A DNA stretch of 64,000 bases from Platerodrilus igneus (Eukaryota > Arthropoda > Insecta > Coleoptera > Lycidae): the NCBI GenBank assembly GCA_036346225.1, contig JARFIW010000668.1, forward strand, positions 372,001 through 436,000, in the 5' to 3' direction. The position numbers and the translations under genes were made by a program. Positions within the stretch are counted from its first letter, which is position 1, and each line of letters opens with the position of its first letter. Below, piece by piece: positions 52,032-63,190 of this stretch. The notes under the pieces are model-generated. The model was not told where the DNA came from, did no database searches, and was given only the letters and a program-made list of their open reading frames with translations.

Positions 52032-53118
52032 AAATTATTAAAATATTCTTTTCGTATCGCGGAAATTATCAACAACTATCGTAAATGAGCTTAAATATAA
52101 AACGTTAACGACAACTTCATTGTTGCAGTGTTTAAAGGAGCAGATATAAAGAGATCCAGTTTATTACAACGTTTTGAAAGGTAAAAGATATAGTCAGACA
52201 ATTTTGTTAACTATATTTAAAGACAAAATTTTCTTTAAAAGGGCATTTGTAGGTACAACTATTTAAATTACTAAGGAAACACTTTTAGAACGGAATCAGG
52301 GCAAAATAATGTTTAAGGGAACAAATATAATAAGATTACGTTACTATACGTTTTGGAAGATATGGTAAAAACTCAGTTAATTAGAAAATCTATATTTTGA
52401 GATGGAATTTTTTTTATGCAGGTAATTTTAATTTACAGTTAATTATTTAGGTTATAAAAAGACATTGAAAATCATAGAAAAAGACAATATTATGTGTTAG
52501 TTAAACGGTAGCTTTAAAAATTGATCTCGAAATCAAGTTAAGATAGACTAAAAAAATTTCAAAAGTAAAGGGATTATTCTAACTACATTTAACGGCAATT
52601 TTAAAAGATTTTTTTTTCTTCTTTTTCATAGTGGATAGAAAATAAGCTATTTACTTATAATTAGACGTACTTACATTCAAAATTATATGATCCAAACATG
52701 TGTGTAAGTTAGGTTCTATTATATAATAGACACTGCTGAAAGAAATGCACTTTTAATTTTATTCCAAACAAATTAGATACTTTTTTTTAAGAGGATTTAA
52801 GTTAGAAAGCACACTATTTTTATAGTTACAAGAGAATTAATTGGATTAATAACCCATTGTAAGAAATATACTAGAAATCAGTAGTCAATATGGCCATTTA
52901 TATTAAAATAGCATAACAGCTGCATTTTACTTCAGATGATTGACATAGTAACTTCCAGAGCTACCACCCTAAATTTTGAGTTAATAGATATTAAAATGTT
53001 CATAATTATATTTTTTCTTAAATGAAAAAGCTAGAAATATAGTTAATTAATACATTATAAAGTATAAAACAAAACAAAAAATATTTTTTCACAAGCTAAC
53101 CACGTTGGAGGCGCAACT
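52032..53118. other. non-coding interior of the AACTT LTR element
   Basis: AT-rich, no reading frame of note, no gag or pol motif on either strand. A primer-binding-like sequence is at its right edge (about 53100-53116). Confidence 0.45.
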
Positions 53119-53760
53119 ATTACAACCCCGCCGCGCCGGTACGCGAGCCACTGATGACAGTTGGTAGCGATATTAAATAAAGTAAAAATGACGCGCAAAT
53201 TATGGATGACGTCACACAATATTCAAATTATTGCAACATAATTACACAAATTTTAAAGGAAAACAAATTTTAAAGAAAACCCCAATGGGGCACTCACGTG
53301 AACATGTAGGACTTCCTTCAGGATTACTCCATGATGGTCGGCCGTGACTTTGTTAGTCTTCCGGGGTCGGCTACTTTGCTAATCTTTCGGGCGTGGGAAT
53401 TCTTGAGCCAGGCTGAATCCAAATTCGATTTTGTCTTCTTTCTATATGTAGGGAACGACAGGAACTGGTTTATAAGGACCGATAATCAAAGATAATGGCA
53501 AAAGGGATTTATATAACACAAAAAAGGCACGATAAGATACAGGACAACCACACCTGTTCACATCTCGGATGCTAGTTCCAACGCGTATATCGAAAATCCC
53601 CCACTATCCTCTTGACCCCCGCGTCGGCGCAAATCTCGCGCAACGCGCTATCTAAAGTGACGGAAATACGCACACAAGTCTCTTTAAATTTGTGTCGCGA
53701 AATTCTTACATATTAAAACCTAATTGAGAATGTCTAGTGCCGAATTTTTGGCGCGTAACA
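53119..53760 (-). mobile_element. LTR (5' copy by orientation) of the AACTT element
   Basis: 642 bp. Homologous to 48854-49476 with a short internal duplication of AAATTTTAAAG(A/G)AAA near 53248-53278. The outer end is GCGCGTAACA followed by AACTT. Confidence 0.85.
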
Positions 53761-53845
53761 AACTTCGATGCATTACCAGTTGCAACTTTTTCAGGGTGAT
53801 TTTTATCTACGAAGTCTACAACTTTCTCCCACATTCCCAAGATCT
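53761..53845 (-). pseudogene. Tigger transposase C-terminus, proximal part
   Basis: Minus strand reads EILGMWEKVVDFVDKNHPEK then VATGNASK, ending exactly at the AACTT target duplication. It continues at 48704-48853. Upstream (to 54032) no transposase sequence remains, so the larger N-terminal part was deleted before the LTR insertion. Confidence 0.82.
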
Positions 53846-54035
53846 CCTTCTGTTAGACCCTACACACGACACCAACATGCGCCCTGCATGTTGGGGTCGT
53901 CTGAAGCGGTGTAGTATGCGATTCCTCGTATCTTAAATCTTGCTCTCATTTCAAAGCAAAATATTGCTCGTTCGGCGGCGCGTATGTCAAAACACTAGTA
54001 TATTAAGGCACTCGTATATCGAAGTACCATTATAC

Positions 54036-54212
54036 TTCAAATGGTACCGAATTCCTTTCAAAACCTGTTACGTTGGGTAGGTTAAAATCCTCGACTATTA
54101 CTACGACGTTATTTGCTGTTGTCCACTTTGTTTGGATAAATTTGTAAAATTGATAAAGAGTGATATTTAAAGGAACGGTCATGACACAGTGACAAAATTG
54201 CAGCTGTGACAT
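54036..54212 (-). pseudogene. LINE endonuclease fragment
   Basis: 60 minus-strand codons ending VVVIVEDFNLPNVTGFE. The (V/I)..GDFNLP motif of APE-type LINE endonucleases is present with Gly replaced by Glu. Preceding residues YKFIQTKWTTANN fit the region just before that motif. It belongs to a Jockey/CR1-like LINE different from the one at 10752. No other part of the element is seen. Confidence 0.65.
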
Positions 54213-54593
54213 AATTCAAAATGGTTGTCGTGATATCATAAGTTAATGACGTAGAAAGAAAAAGAAAAGGAAGAGATAATGTAAGGGGAGTGGATGCGTG
54301 AGTTGAATGAATATTTATGTGAGGTCGCAACAACTAATAGTGAATGAGAAGGCTGGATTGAAAGGAATTGATGGTGGAGGATGTAGTACTGGGGGAGTAG
54401 GGGCATTGAAGGTTGAGGTTGTAGTGTTAGAAAAAGAGGTAGTGAAGGATATAATGACGCAAGCTAAACATTAGGTGGATGAGGAGGTAGTAGTGTAAAA
54501 GGGAGTAAGACAGAAGAATAGGTGGTGGAAAGAAGGGAGCCGTAATACAAGAGAAGGGTTTGAGAAGGTGGAGAAGGGAGCGAGGGGTTCTCA

Positions 54594-54645
54594 TATTTGA
54601 TTATCCAATGTTCTATCCGAAAATATTACATTTTCCAAGAGGCGT
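54594..54645 (-). mobile_element. degenerate SINE tail, copy S5
   Basis: ATCCAATGTTCTATCCGAAA and ATATTACATTTTCCAAGA resemble the tail of the SINE family (TTCCAATG(C/T)(T/A)CCACCCGAAGG...ACTACATTGGCCAGGAAG) with many changes. Short and old, so tentative. Confidence 0.4.
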
Positions 54646-55609
54646 GCTGTATTATTATTCAGCAAATTACAACTCGCGCAGTTTTAATGTTCATCCGCAA
54701 ATTACTAATAAAACGATCCCGTTTAACTTTACAGATAACATCGCCGAATAGAAATTAAGTCAGTGTTTTTAATTAATATCTCGGAAGTAGTTGAATTGTC
54801 GTTCAAGAAGCACGAGTTATTGTTGATAGTATAATACAATTTACATATATTCATGCAAATGTATATGAATTCTTGGTATTGATTACCTCCTAGTGCCAAT
54901 CAATTACAAAAATATTTACGAGTACGCATGCCAAACGCACGTTGCTAAGTATCAATCATTGTTTGAAAAAACTTACTCTTAAATTAATCAGGTAGCATTT
55001 CTGGAATATATGACAAATGAACCTGTCATTACTTAACAGCACAGCCATAGATTGCATCTTGTCTTACCACCTATTAGCATACCAATAAAGCTAACAACAT
55101 CTAATGATCTTTCTAGAATTAAATTAAAATTACGTAATTAATTAATAAACAAGCTTTAATTTATTCAGCAATAAAATTAAAAAAATGTTTTGCTTTATTT
55201 TGTTGGTTTATTCATAAGTTGAAAATATAATATAGGAAGCATGATTACTAATTTTTTGAGCACATTGAATGTTCTTGAAGTTTACCTTTGAATATTCAGA
55301 ATAATAATTTATTTCTTGTATGTTATTTTAAAAACAGATAAATATTAAAATTATTTTTTATATTTCATTGATCCTAATGCCTACCTTGACATATAAAACT
55401 ATCACCGAATAGTTATTTACAATGGTTGGTGCCAAACCATAAGGTTTTAAAAATTATATACAAAATATAATGCTTCTATTGGAAAAGCGCTTATTAGAAC
55501 GGGACTTACCTGGAATAGGCACGAAAACCGCTAAAATACAATATTAATAGGTTAATTGCTAGCGGAGGTGTTAAGTTCCTTATTCAAGAAATAAAATAAC
55601 ATAGATAAG
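54646..55609. other. AT-rich sequence, no gene recognised
   Basis: No motif or repeat relation found. The preceding 54220-54590 is purine-rich with many GGA/AGG words but also has no recognised content. Confidence 0.4.
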
Positions 55610-56375
55610 TTCCGAAAGAGGGCAGCAGCGCTTTCGGTACCTAGATTGGCAGAGACCATAGGGATCGGTATGGGATTCTAAGACGCACTACTGTGATGTG
55701 GAAGGCAACGGAAAACCATCACATTACCTCCCAAGTACACAGCGTACTTAAATTGTTATTAAAGATGATGGCATCCTCTAGGATAAAAAATTCCGAAGTA
55801 AAAATAGTCCGCGCATTTACATTTCCAATGCTCCACGCGAAGGTACTACATTGGCCAGGAAGCGAGTTTTTTGTTGCTTGGAAATTTAGAATTTTGCCGA
55901 ACCCTTGCCGTTCCAGGCAAGGTAGGGATCTTTAACGTGCGTGACAACACTCACACACGGAACTTCCATTTAACCTCTCATCCGAACGAGGACGTAATTT
56001 TTGTGAAAAATGCTCACCTGCCATTTTTCAAGCAGTCTGCTGTGTCGGGATTCGAACTCAGGACCTTGGGATCTGTAGTCTTACGCTTACTAGATTGATC
56101 CCACATTCGGATCTCCGGAAGGGGACTACTTCGGGGGATGTGATCGGAAAGTATAGAAAAAAAGAGTCGTGAACATTCTGCGAGTCGGAGCGTGGAGTAT
56201 CAAAAGTATGAAGTAAGTAGGTAAGCTAGAGAAATTGAAAATTGAAATAGATAGGTTTGCATTAGACATATTAGGGATCAGCAAAGTTGGAAGGCCAGAG
56301 GCGGGGGATCCTTGAAGCGGAGACTTTAGAGTAATTCATACAAGATCAGGTGAAGAAAATACGGGCGTGGGCATA
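55610..56375 (+). mobile_element. LINE 5' end with endonuclease N-terminus, split by SINE
   Basis: 55610-55817 is 5' untranslated LINE sequence (for example GTGGAAGGCAACGGAAAACC). SINE S3 interrupts it at 55818-56112. After GGATCTCCGGAAGGGGACTA, the endonuclease N-terminus can be read at 56165-56370: NILRVGAWSIKSMK, then VGKLEKLKIEIDRFALDILG and ISKVG, then SGDFRVIHTRSGEENTGVGI. This is the start of the ORF whose later parts occur at 10752 and 60560. Stops replace two residues. The element is truncated after about 56375. Confidence 0.75.
55818..56112 (-). mobile_element. tRNA-derived SINE, copy S3, nested in LINE 5' region
   Basis: Nearly full length. The core GTCACGCACGTTAAAGATCC and the tail TAGTACCTTCGCGTGGAGC are well preserved. 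B box GAGTTCGAATCCC is at about 56047-56059; the A box is eroded. About 295 bp. Confidence 0.85.
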
Positions 56376-57110
56376 GTTTGTTACACGCACTTTTGAAACT
56401 ACGTCTGAAAGACCAAGAAGCAATGATAAAGAGGAATTTAAAATATGAAGGTTTTGACCCAATTAAACTAGTGCATGCACAATGCAATTTATTTCAGCTA
56501 GCAGGGTATCGGGCGGGTTTCAACAAAATAATACGGTGGACTTACGTGGATGTGGTCGTTTCCTCCTTTGTACGATTTTTGTCACCATCAATAATGGCGC
56601 CAGCAATCGTTTTGTATTCGGAAATGTACAGTCCCAAAATAACCTTACCTGAGAATAAACCACGCTCGCTTCTTTAGACGATTGCTTCCAGAAGAAGGAA
56701 CGATTGGCCGTTAAGATGTTTACCTGTGGAGGTCATTTTCTGCAGTAACTTGCTGCATTTTGTGTAAATTTCAGGTGTAGTGATCAGTAAATACTTCTTT
56801 AACCTACAAGAATAATAGAATAATTACACCATCAACATTTTTACAATTCGTATAATGACACTTGATTAAAACTACAAAAGTCTTTACTTAATCTACATGG
56901 CGAGTTTACATCTAGTCACACCGTCATCCAATACTCACAGTTTTAGGTTTTTATAACTTTTACACTACCCGTCCGTTTACCGGTCCTACACCTTGTTTTC
57001 TTAGATGGTGAGAATAACCTCCAGCTATGTAAACATCTCCTTCAGCAATAAAAAATTCCATCTAAAATAGCATACACTCAGAAGTTCACAACAAAACTAG
57101 GATGCTGGGT
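56376..57110. other. unassigned sequence between LINE piece and LTR
   Basis: A 99-codon plus-strand frame at 56378-56677 has no recognised motif, and the antisense reading gives no known domain either. The remaining sequence is AT-rich. Confidence 0.35.
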
Positions 57111-58681
57111 TGTAACGGGCATTTTTGGTAGTTTAACATTTTTCGCTTCCTTTCTGTTAACGTACTTAAAAATACATCGTTTCTTTGAGATCGCTGTTTG
57201 TATAAAGTAAATACTTTCGAATAGTTTTCATATTGTATGCAATTTAACTCGCGTGTATTAATTAAAGATAGATAAATTGAAGCTTGATTCTCATTAATAA
57301 ATAAATTTCAACTTATCGGAAACGATAAACAGCCTGTAATTAATTATTAGATACGATTGTTACATTCACGTTTTAGATGTTCCTTATGTTGTGAGCGAGG
57401 TAGAATAAGTCGATACGCGGTTGGAATAACAGCGATTGATATATCGACAGACGAAGAGTGGTAGTTTGTCCTTTGTTATTATATGTTAATTACGTTACGC
57501 TGTTAGTTTTCGTGCTTGGTTGATATATATATTAATTACGTAAAAGTTTACTGTTTGCTTTTGCTTTGAAGAGAGTGTGGAAAAACGCGATGTGGTTTGT
57601 TGAAGCCAAGCTCGTTTTTCACTAAATAAACTGTGAAAAATACAAAAAACGGTATATAATTTGTTATAAAGTGCTTATAATGTATATTTAAAGTGGTTTT
57701 GTGTCTTAGTAATATTTACTCGTTCGGCGTACCCAATGTGAAATCTGCAAAATCCCTCTTTTTATTGTGAACCTATCTTCATTTTTACGAGGTCGTTCTA
57801 AATGTCTATGTGGTTGGCGCGGAGTTGGAATTGGTAATCATAACCTATTCAATTATATTCCTAGGTGTTTAATTCTTGTATAATGTTGGACGAAGAACAA
57901 AATTCCGTGATCACTGTTGCTCCTACAGAGGTAGAAAGTGCTCCCGATCTTATTCGAATTCCGACGCGTGATAATGTCTGCTGCTAACACCAGTGAAATA
58001 CGTAGGTGTGATTAGGGTAACGTGTGATAAGTTCCATCAACACCCTCCCAGTAAAGGGTGAAGTGCTTCGCTAGTGCAGGAACTCGTGAATCCCACACTT
58101 CAAATGCAAGGAAGCGTTCCTGAAGAACTTTCTGTAAGTTGAACTATTTCCTACTTGTTTTTACTTTAAATACCTGTCCGTTGCTTTGCCATACCTTTGG
58201 CGTTCTGAGACCTTTTACTATAGACTTACCTGCTATTAAGAAAAAAAAAGAAAGAAGAAAAAAAAATAACAATCAATACTACTGAATTACTCATACCAAT
58301 TGTGTTTTATCTATTTATCTTTTGTCAACATTTTATCTGATTTATGTCTAATTGGTGTGTGTGGAAACGTTTCTGATACTCCCCAATATTACCTCACTTT
58401 GTACTAAAGATTTGTTATATTGCTTTTAACGTTGTTATATTATATAGATTATCCAAACAGTTTCTTTTTTTACATTCTACAAAGTACTGAATAATTTAGA
58501 CTTTTCATTACTGCTATACTTGTTCTCTTTTTTTTCAGGTTTGCTTAACTATTTTTCTTGCAGGTATTGTTACTAACTCCTTACCGCCGCATACATCATA
58601 GGTCAATCTGCTTTCTACACCCCCCCCCTACTCTTCGATCGAGCCGGGTCATTTCTTTGGCTTTCTTTGTGTTACGTAGCA
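57111..58681 (+). mobile_element. long LTR (1.57 kb) of the TGTAACGGGC family
   Basis: Starts TGTAACGGGCATTTTTGG. The 3' end is placed at ...GTTACGTAGCA because a primer-binding site begins six bases later. Collinear with 50502-52031. It contains several TATA-like stretches and AATAAA words, but no signal can be singled out. No coding frame is conserved between the two copies. It resembles a long LTR of a Ty3/gypsy or BEL-type element. The expected gag does not follow. Confidence 0.75.
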
Positions 58682-58687
58682 TAAATT

Positions 58688-58701
58688 TGGCGCCCAACGT
58701 G
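58688..58701 (+). promoter_or_regulatory. primer-binding site following the long LTR
   Basis: TGGCGCCCAACGTG, a very common primer-binding sequence type in LTR retrotransposons (TGG pairs with tRNA CCA). It lies six bases after the proposed LTR end and so supports that boundary and the plus orientation. Confidence 0.8.
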
Positions 58702-59952
58702 CTGCCACGAATAAAAACGTAACAGGGTTAAGCCTTTAACTAGAGAAGAGCGTGAAAACTTGTCCCTAATAAATATGCACCTTGTCGACTAATTTGAATC
58801 ACTATGTTGGGTGTTTTTAATTCACCATGTTGTTTTTTGGAAGACTCGGATCAAAGTGCCAGGGGAACGGTGTATTCCGTTTTAAGACAACTCACTCATC
58901 TCCCTTAAAAACCCCAAGCGGTATATCAAAAAACTTACTGTTAATGCCAATTAAGCAATTGTCGACATTAAAACTTATACGGCAGTGGCTAGAATAGAAC
59001 TACGTGAAATTTCATCAAATCTAAAATAAGATTAGTTACTTAAATTTGTAAATCGGTCAGAACCAATGAGGAATAAGAATAAAAGGACCGCCCTTTATTT
59101 AACCAATAACAATTTTGACTGTTTTGAAACTGAATTTAATGAATCTGAACCATGAATGATTAACTCAATATGAAAGTGAACTAATTTAGAACATAATGTA
59201 TTAAAAATACATTACAAGTTATGCGAAAAAAGGTAGGACAACGTGTAGAAAACTACTTACAAAACAACGAAAGAATACTTGTAACATTATTTTGAAATGT
59301 TAACGTATAAACAGATTAATTATTAATTAAATTTCATTAACTTGTATTGTTATAACGATGGGGCAACTGTTTTTTTACGTGTTTGTTAATGCTGAAAGTC
59401 CACGTGTGGTTTGAACTTGTTTGTTAAATGGCGCAAGCTGCCAAACCTGAGGTCAATGTGGTAAGTGATATCCATCTGTGCAGAAATTATCTGTTTGACG
59501 TATAACGTCATGTATAAATCTAACCTTGGTAGTTTGAACCCGTGGAATTTAACATCTTTGTGATAATGTTTAATTATAAATTTAAATTTTCAAACGTTCC
59601 TTTTTATTAAAATTTATGCTTTATAAAATTGTCTATGTAACAAAAGTTTTATGAATTTGAATTAGGAATAATACAATCATACACTTGTTTATGCACGATA
59701 ACTATTTATGAAGTTAACTTTACTAATTTGAAAGATCTTATTACCAACTTATTTTTATTATATGTGAATCATTTCCTCAGTACTGAAAAGGTGACATTAA
59801 AAAATCTCTTAATTGTGTCAATGACATTTATAATGCCTAATTGCTTTAGAGGCTTTTGCTATTTTATTTAAATTACCCAAGGTTAGCAATAGATATAAAA
59901 ATTAATTGAATATAGACAAACTAACAATACTTATCTGTCAAAATAATTCAGG

Positions 59953-59956
<4 letters not shown>
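58702..59956. other. no gag or other gene after the LTR
   Basis: AT-rich sequence without a supported reading frame, where gag would be expected. The element is either deleted or non-autonomous. Confidence 0.45.

Positions 59957-60001
<45 letters not shown>
59957..60001. repeat. (TA)n microsatellite, isolated
   Basis: About 45 bp of alternating TA with no Z unit at either side. Confidence 0.95.
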
Positions 60002-60002
<1 letters not shown>

Positions 60003-60559
60003 TTACATAGCAGTTTTAATTTCTTTATTAAGTTAAACAAGATTAATTACATTCATGGAAGCTCTTAAGCCAAAGTATTACCAGATGTGAATAAAATTTA
60101 ATAAGTAGAGTGTTCATGCACTATAACACAAAAGAAAGAAATCATAGATGTATAAAACCTGTCTGATTTATTTGATTTTATTTTGAGGCACAAATTGCTG
60201 TCTCTAATATTATTTTATGTATTTTATTTTATTTCAGGATAAATGTAGTACCATCTAAAAATAGAAAATCTTGTATGTTGACAACAGAGTATACTCGTTG
60301 AGGTTCCTGTATTTTTCTTAGCGCTATTTCTTGTTTTACACATCATTTAAATACAGTGGCGCCCTACCCATCCGTATTTAATTAACGACCCACCTGATAG
60401 TCTCTCTAAACCGCTGAAGATAGAGTTCAGAACTAGTGCGGAAGTCTTCAAAAGTCAATTGTGTCAATACGGATAAAACGACATCTTCTGTACGACTTTT
60501 GTAAGAAAAAATGAACATTCTTTTAAGTGAGTTTTACTAACGCCCAGCGTAGTGAGGCA

Positions 60560-61412
60560 AGATATGTTTCAGTACCAAAAATGCTAGGGGAAGAAAGAAG
60601 TATGTGGAAAACGGTAAACAATAGGGAAGATAGGACGATAGGCCACATACTAAGACATGAGGGAATAGTGCGGAATATATTAGAAGCAGAGATAGGAAAA
60701 AAAAGAAGTAGAGGTAGACTTAGATTAGACTACTGCACACAGATAGTGAAAGATGTAGGCTGTGAGAATTTCAGGGAAATGTGTAGGTTATCTCAGAATA
60801 GAAATTAATGGAGGTACGTTTCCAACCAGTCGCAAGATGTTAAAAGCAATGACAGAAATAATAGCTGTACCTAAACATGAGTATTATTATAAACAAGTAC
60901 AAATATTGGTTTTGCAAGACTCTCAACTAATGTGAATTGTGCGAAAGGATTTACTGAAAACATTAATACGGGAAATGTCAAAGTGTTGGTGGATCCTTGG
61001 CAGAAACAGGCTGTTTAACCCCCTTCACATACCACTGAATTTTGGTCAAATAGGGCATATAATTAGAAAATAATAGAAGGATATCGAGCGATTATATTAA
61101 CCTAACTTACTTAGTAAGTTTGGTTGAAAGGTTGTAGAAATAGTAGAGAAATAAAAATATCTGTGGAAAACGAAAAAAATAGGAAAAATAGAATGACAGG
61201 ATACGTTCTAAGGCATTTCTGGGTAATAGTACGGGATATATTACAAGCAGTGGTAGGAAAAGAGAAGTAGAGGTAAACCGAGATCAGACTTTCGCACACA
61301 GATAGTGATAGATGCAGACTGTGCAGATTTCAGGGAAATGTGTAGGCTGGTTCAGACTAGTAAACAATGAGGGTATGCGTCCAACCAGTTCTAGGACTGA
61401 AGACATAATGAT
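60560..61412 (+). mobile_element. LINE 3' composite: C-terminus, spacer unit, second C-terminus
   Basis: 60560-60808 keeps an open frame of the LINE C-terminus: MLGEERSMWKTVNNREDRTI, GHILRHEGIVRNILEAEIGK, LDYCTQIVKDVGC and REMCRLSQNRN before a stop. 60809-60890 is the 3' end. 60890-61085 is the spacer unit (GTGCGAAAGGATTTACTG, GGCAGAAACAGGCTGTTTAA). From about 61130 a second, more decayed copy of the same C-terminal region runs to 61412, ending in ATGATGATGAT. This is the clearest example of the three-part unit also seen at 13845-14655. Confidence 0.8.
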
Positions 61413-61545
61413 GATGATACAGAAAGTTACAGATACTGATTACCTCATAATAAACTAAATGTCGATAATTAATTTACAAAATCTATATTTCTTCGTGTAC
61501 AAAATTTATTTCATTAATTTCCCTATGATTTCATGGCCTTTTATC

Positions 61546-61725
61546 GATTAGTTGCTACTGCTGTCTGAAACCCAGCTACTGTCGTTGTTACTGTCGTTTA
61601 TGTTAATGGTCAATGGTGCAACATCTTTTTCATCAGACTTAATTTTGCTTCTGTGTTTGTACAGAATTTCTCCAAACTTGAGGAGCTAGGGTCGTTAATG
61701 CTTCATGCCACATTGTCATACAGCT
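61546..61725 (-). pseudogene. duplicated last exon of the DDE transposase
   Basis: Minus strand reads MWHEALTTLAPQVWRNSVQ, then with a frameshift DVAPLTININDSNNDSSWVS and a stop. It corresponds to MWHEALAPITPEVWANAV...DVAPLVITFNADTE at 61787-61985. The acidic Ser/Asp-rich end looks like the more original C-terminus. A tandem duplication of the last exon is the simplest explanation. Confidence 0.65.
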
Positions 61726-61786
61726 TTATATAGATCAGCAAAATATAAATTTGCTAACCTCTGCCCATTAAGTTCTCCAGCAATGT

Positions 61787-63190
61787 TTAAATACCAACCG
61801 ATGTGAACATCTGAATCGGTTCGGTATCAGCATTAAAAGTAATTACAAGAGGTGCAACATCAACTGTATCTAAACGTACTTCTCTATTGTACCAGTCTCC
61901 AATTAACCTTTCACAATGAGCTACAGCATTTGCCCAGACTTCTGGAGTAATGGGTGCCAATGCTTCGTGCCACATTTTCAAACAATTCTCTGCCGATTTG
62001 CCATTCCTACCAATGTGACGATTGTAATAAGTTTTGGATATACCCTAAACAAGTTCAACGGGTTGAAAAAGCAATGGTAAGGAGGCAATTCTACAACTTT
62101 ATGGCCATACTGTTCCGCCAAGTAATCTGCTTTGTAGACCTTCTGTGGTTTATGCCTGAAAATTAATAACTATGTTAATTACACAAATTATAAATTGGGA
62201 TAATTTACGTACACGGTAGCAAGATTAAGAAGATCTTTTTTAAAAGAAGTACAATCATGTGCAACGCCTTGATTTGTCAGCCAGTTTGATATGTCTCCTT
62301 TAGTCCAACTGCAAATTCGGTTCTTTAACCAACACTGTACTGTGATATGAAGCATTATCTAAAACAATTGCAGACGGTTGTTCCAAATTTTTCAGCACTT
62401 GATTTTCAAACCAATTAAGAAAATTTGCTTCGTTCATCTCTCTATTATAATCCCATGCTTTGTCGCAGATTAAAAGATCAACTCGCAATCCATTTTCATT
62501 GCCTGCATGCAACACTATGAATCTTTATCCATCGACTTGTGTGCTTCTTACAATTCGTACATCATTATTATGCCAGGAACGACAAACTGTTCCGTTTTGG
62601 AAAATCCAAGTTTTGTCGAACTGAACGAATTGATAAATGCCTTCCGTTTTAATTTTCATATACTTTACGAGAAATTCAAACCGTTTAGGGCAATATGAGA
62701 CAATTCTATGAGAGCACGACGGGATTGTCGTTACGGCATGTAAATCTCATTCTGCGTAGCAGTGTACTTAAAGATTTATCACATTCTTTGAACAATTCTA
62801 TCTGAAGTTGTAAACACAAGTTATGTACTGTAATATGTTCATCTGAAACAGTTACGATTATATCAAAACCAAGCTACCAACACACTAATAACTTACGATT
62901 GTCATACATTCGATAAATTTCATTGTGAATTGCATACTCTGTAAATTCATCAACAACAGTTACATATTTCTTGGGAATTCTTTTTTTTGAATCTAATGAT
63001 TCACCATTTTGAATAGCTTTGGTCACCATAGTCACAGTCGACGGATTAATTTTGAGAGCATCTGCAACTTTCTATAAAATTAAATTAACCAATTTTATAA
63101 CGAATTACATTTCGTAGATTACCTTTCGGACGATTGTTACAGGAATAAAAGGTCTCCCGTTTGCTTCCTTTTGTTCAAGAACTTGTGCAA
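61787..63190 (-). pseudogene. DDE transposase (IS630/Tc1/mariner superfamily, DDE_3 type) with three introns
   Basis: Minus strand. Exons: about 63180-63123 (ANGRPFIPVTIVRK), 63071-62897 (VADALKINPSTVTMVTKAIQ...KYVTVVDEF), 62842-about 62213, and 62155-61787. Introns of 51, 54 and about 57 bp have GT...AG ends (GTAATC, GTAAGT, GTACGT). The catalytic part in exon 3 shows FDKTW (first Asp kept, the next Glu is Lys), HAGNENGL, EANFLNWFENQVLKNL and IVLDNASYHS (second Asp). In exon 4, PPYHCFFNPLNL has Asn where the third acidic residue is expected. At least three frameshifts or stops (for example near 62715 and 62640). A dead transposase remnant. Confidence 0.8.

Larger units (their letters stand above)
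48854..53760 (-). mobile_element. non-coding LTR retrotransposon with AACTT target duplication
   Basis: Two direct repeats (48854-49476 and 53119-53760) flank ~3.64 kb. AACTT occurs on both outer sides (48849-48853 and 53761-53765). On the minus strand the LTR starts TGTTACG. Just inside the 5' LTR, TTGCGCCTCCAACGTGG (from 53116) resembles a tRNA primer-binding site. The interior holds no gag or pol: it consists of AT-rich sequence, a minisatellite and part of another LTR. It is a non-autonomous or gutted element. The insertion site is inside the Tigger transposase frame. Confidence 0.85.
48428..54032 (-). mobile_element. Tigger/pogo-type transposon, internally deleted, split by LTR element
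   Basis: Left inverted repeat CAGTGGTACCTCGACATACG (48428) and right end, reverse complement, TAATGGTACTTCGATATACG (54032). These are typical Tigger-like ends. TA follows at 54033-54034. Inside remain ~170 bp next to the right repeat, a hairpin CCAACATGC/GCATGTTGG (about 53874-53896) and the transposase C-terminus (53845 to 48704 on the minus strand), so most of the transposase was deleted first. A 4.9-kb LTR element then inserted at 48854-53760. Without it the element would be only about 0.7 kb. Confidence 0.85.

Noticed and set aside
54220..54590. Purine-rich GGA/AGG stretch considered as a triplex-forming or coding region
   Set aside because: No repeat unit, no frame and no mirror symmetry could be shown.
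56378..56677. 99-codon plus-strand frame considered as a gene
   Set aside because: No recognised domain on either strand and it follows directly on a truncated LINE.
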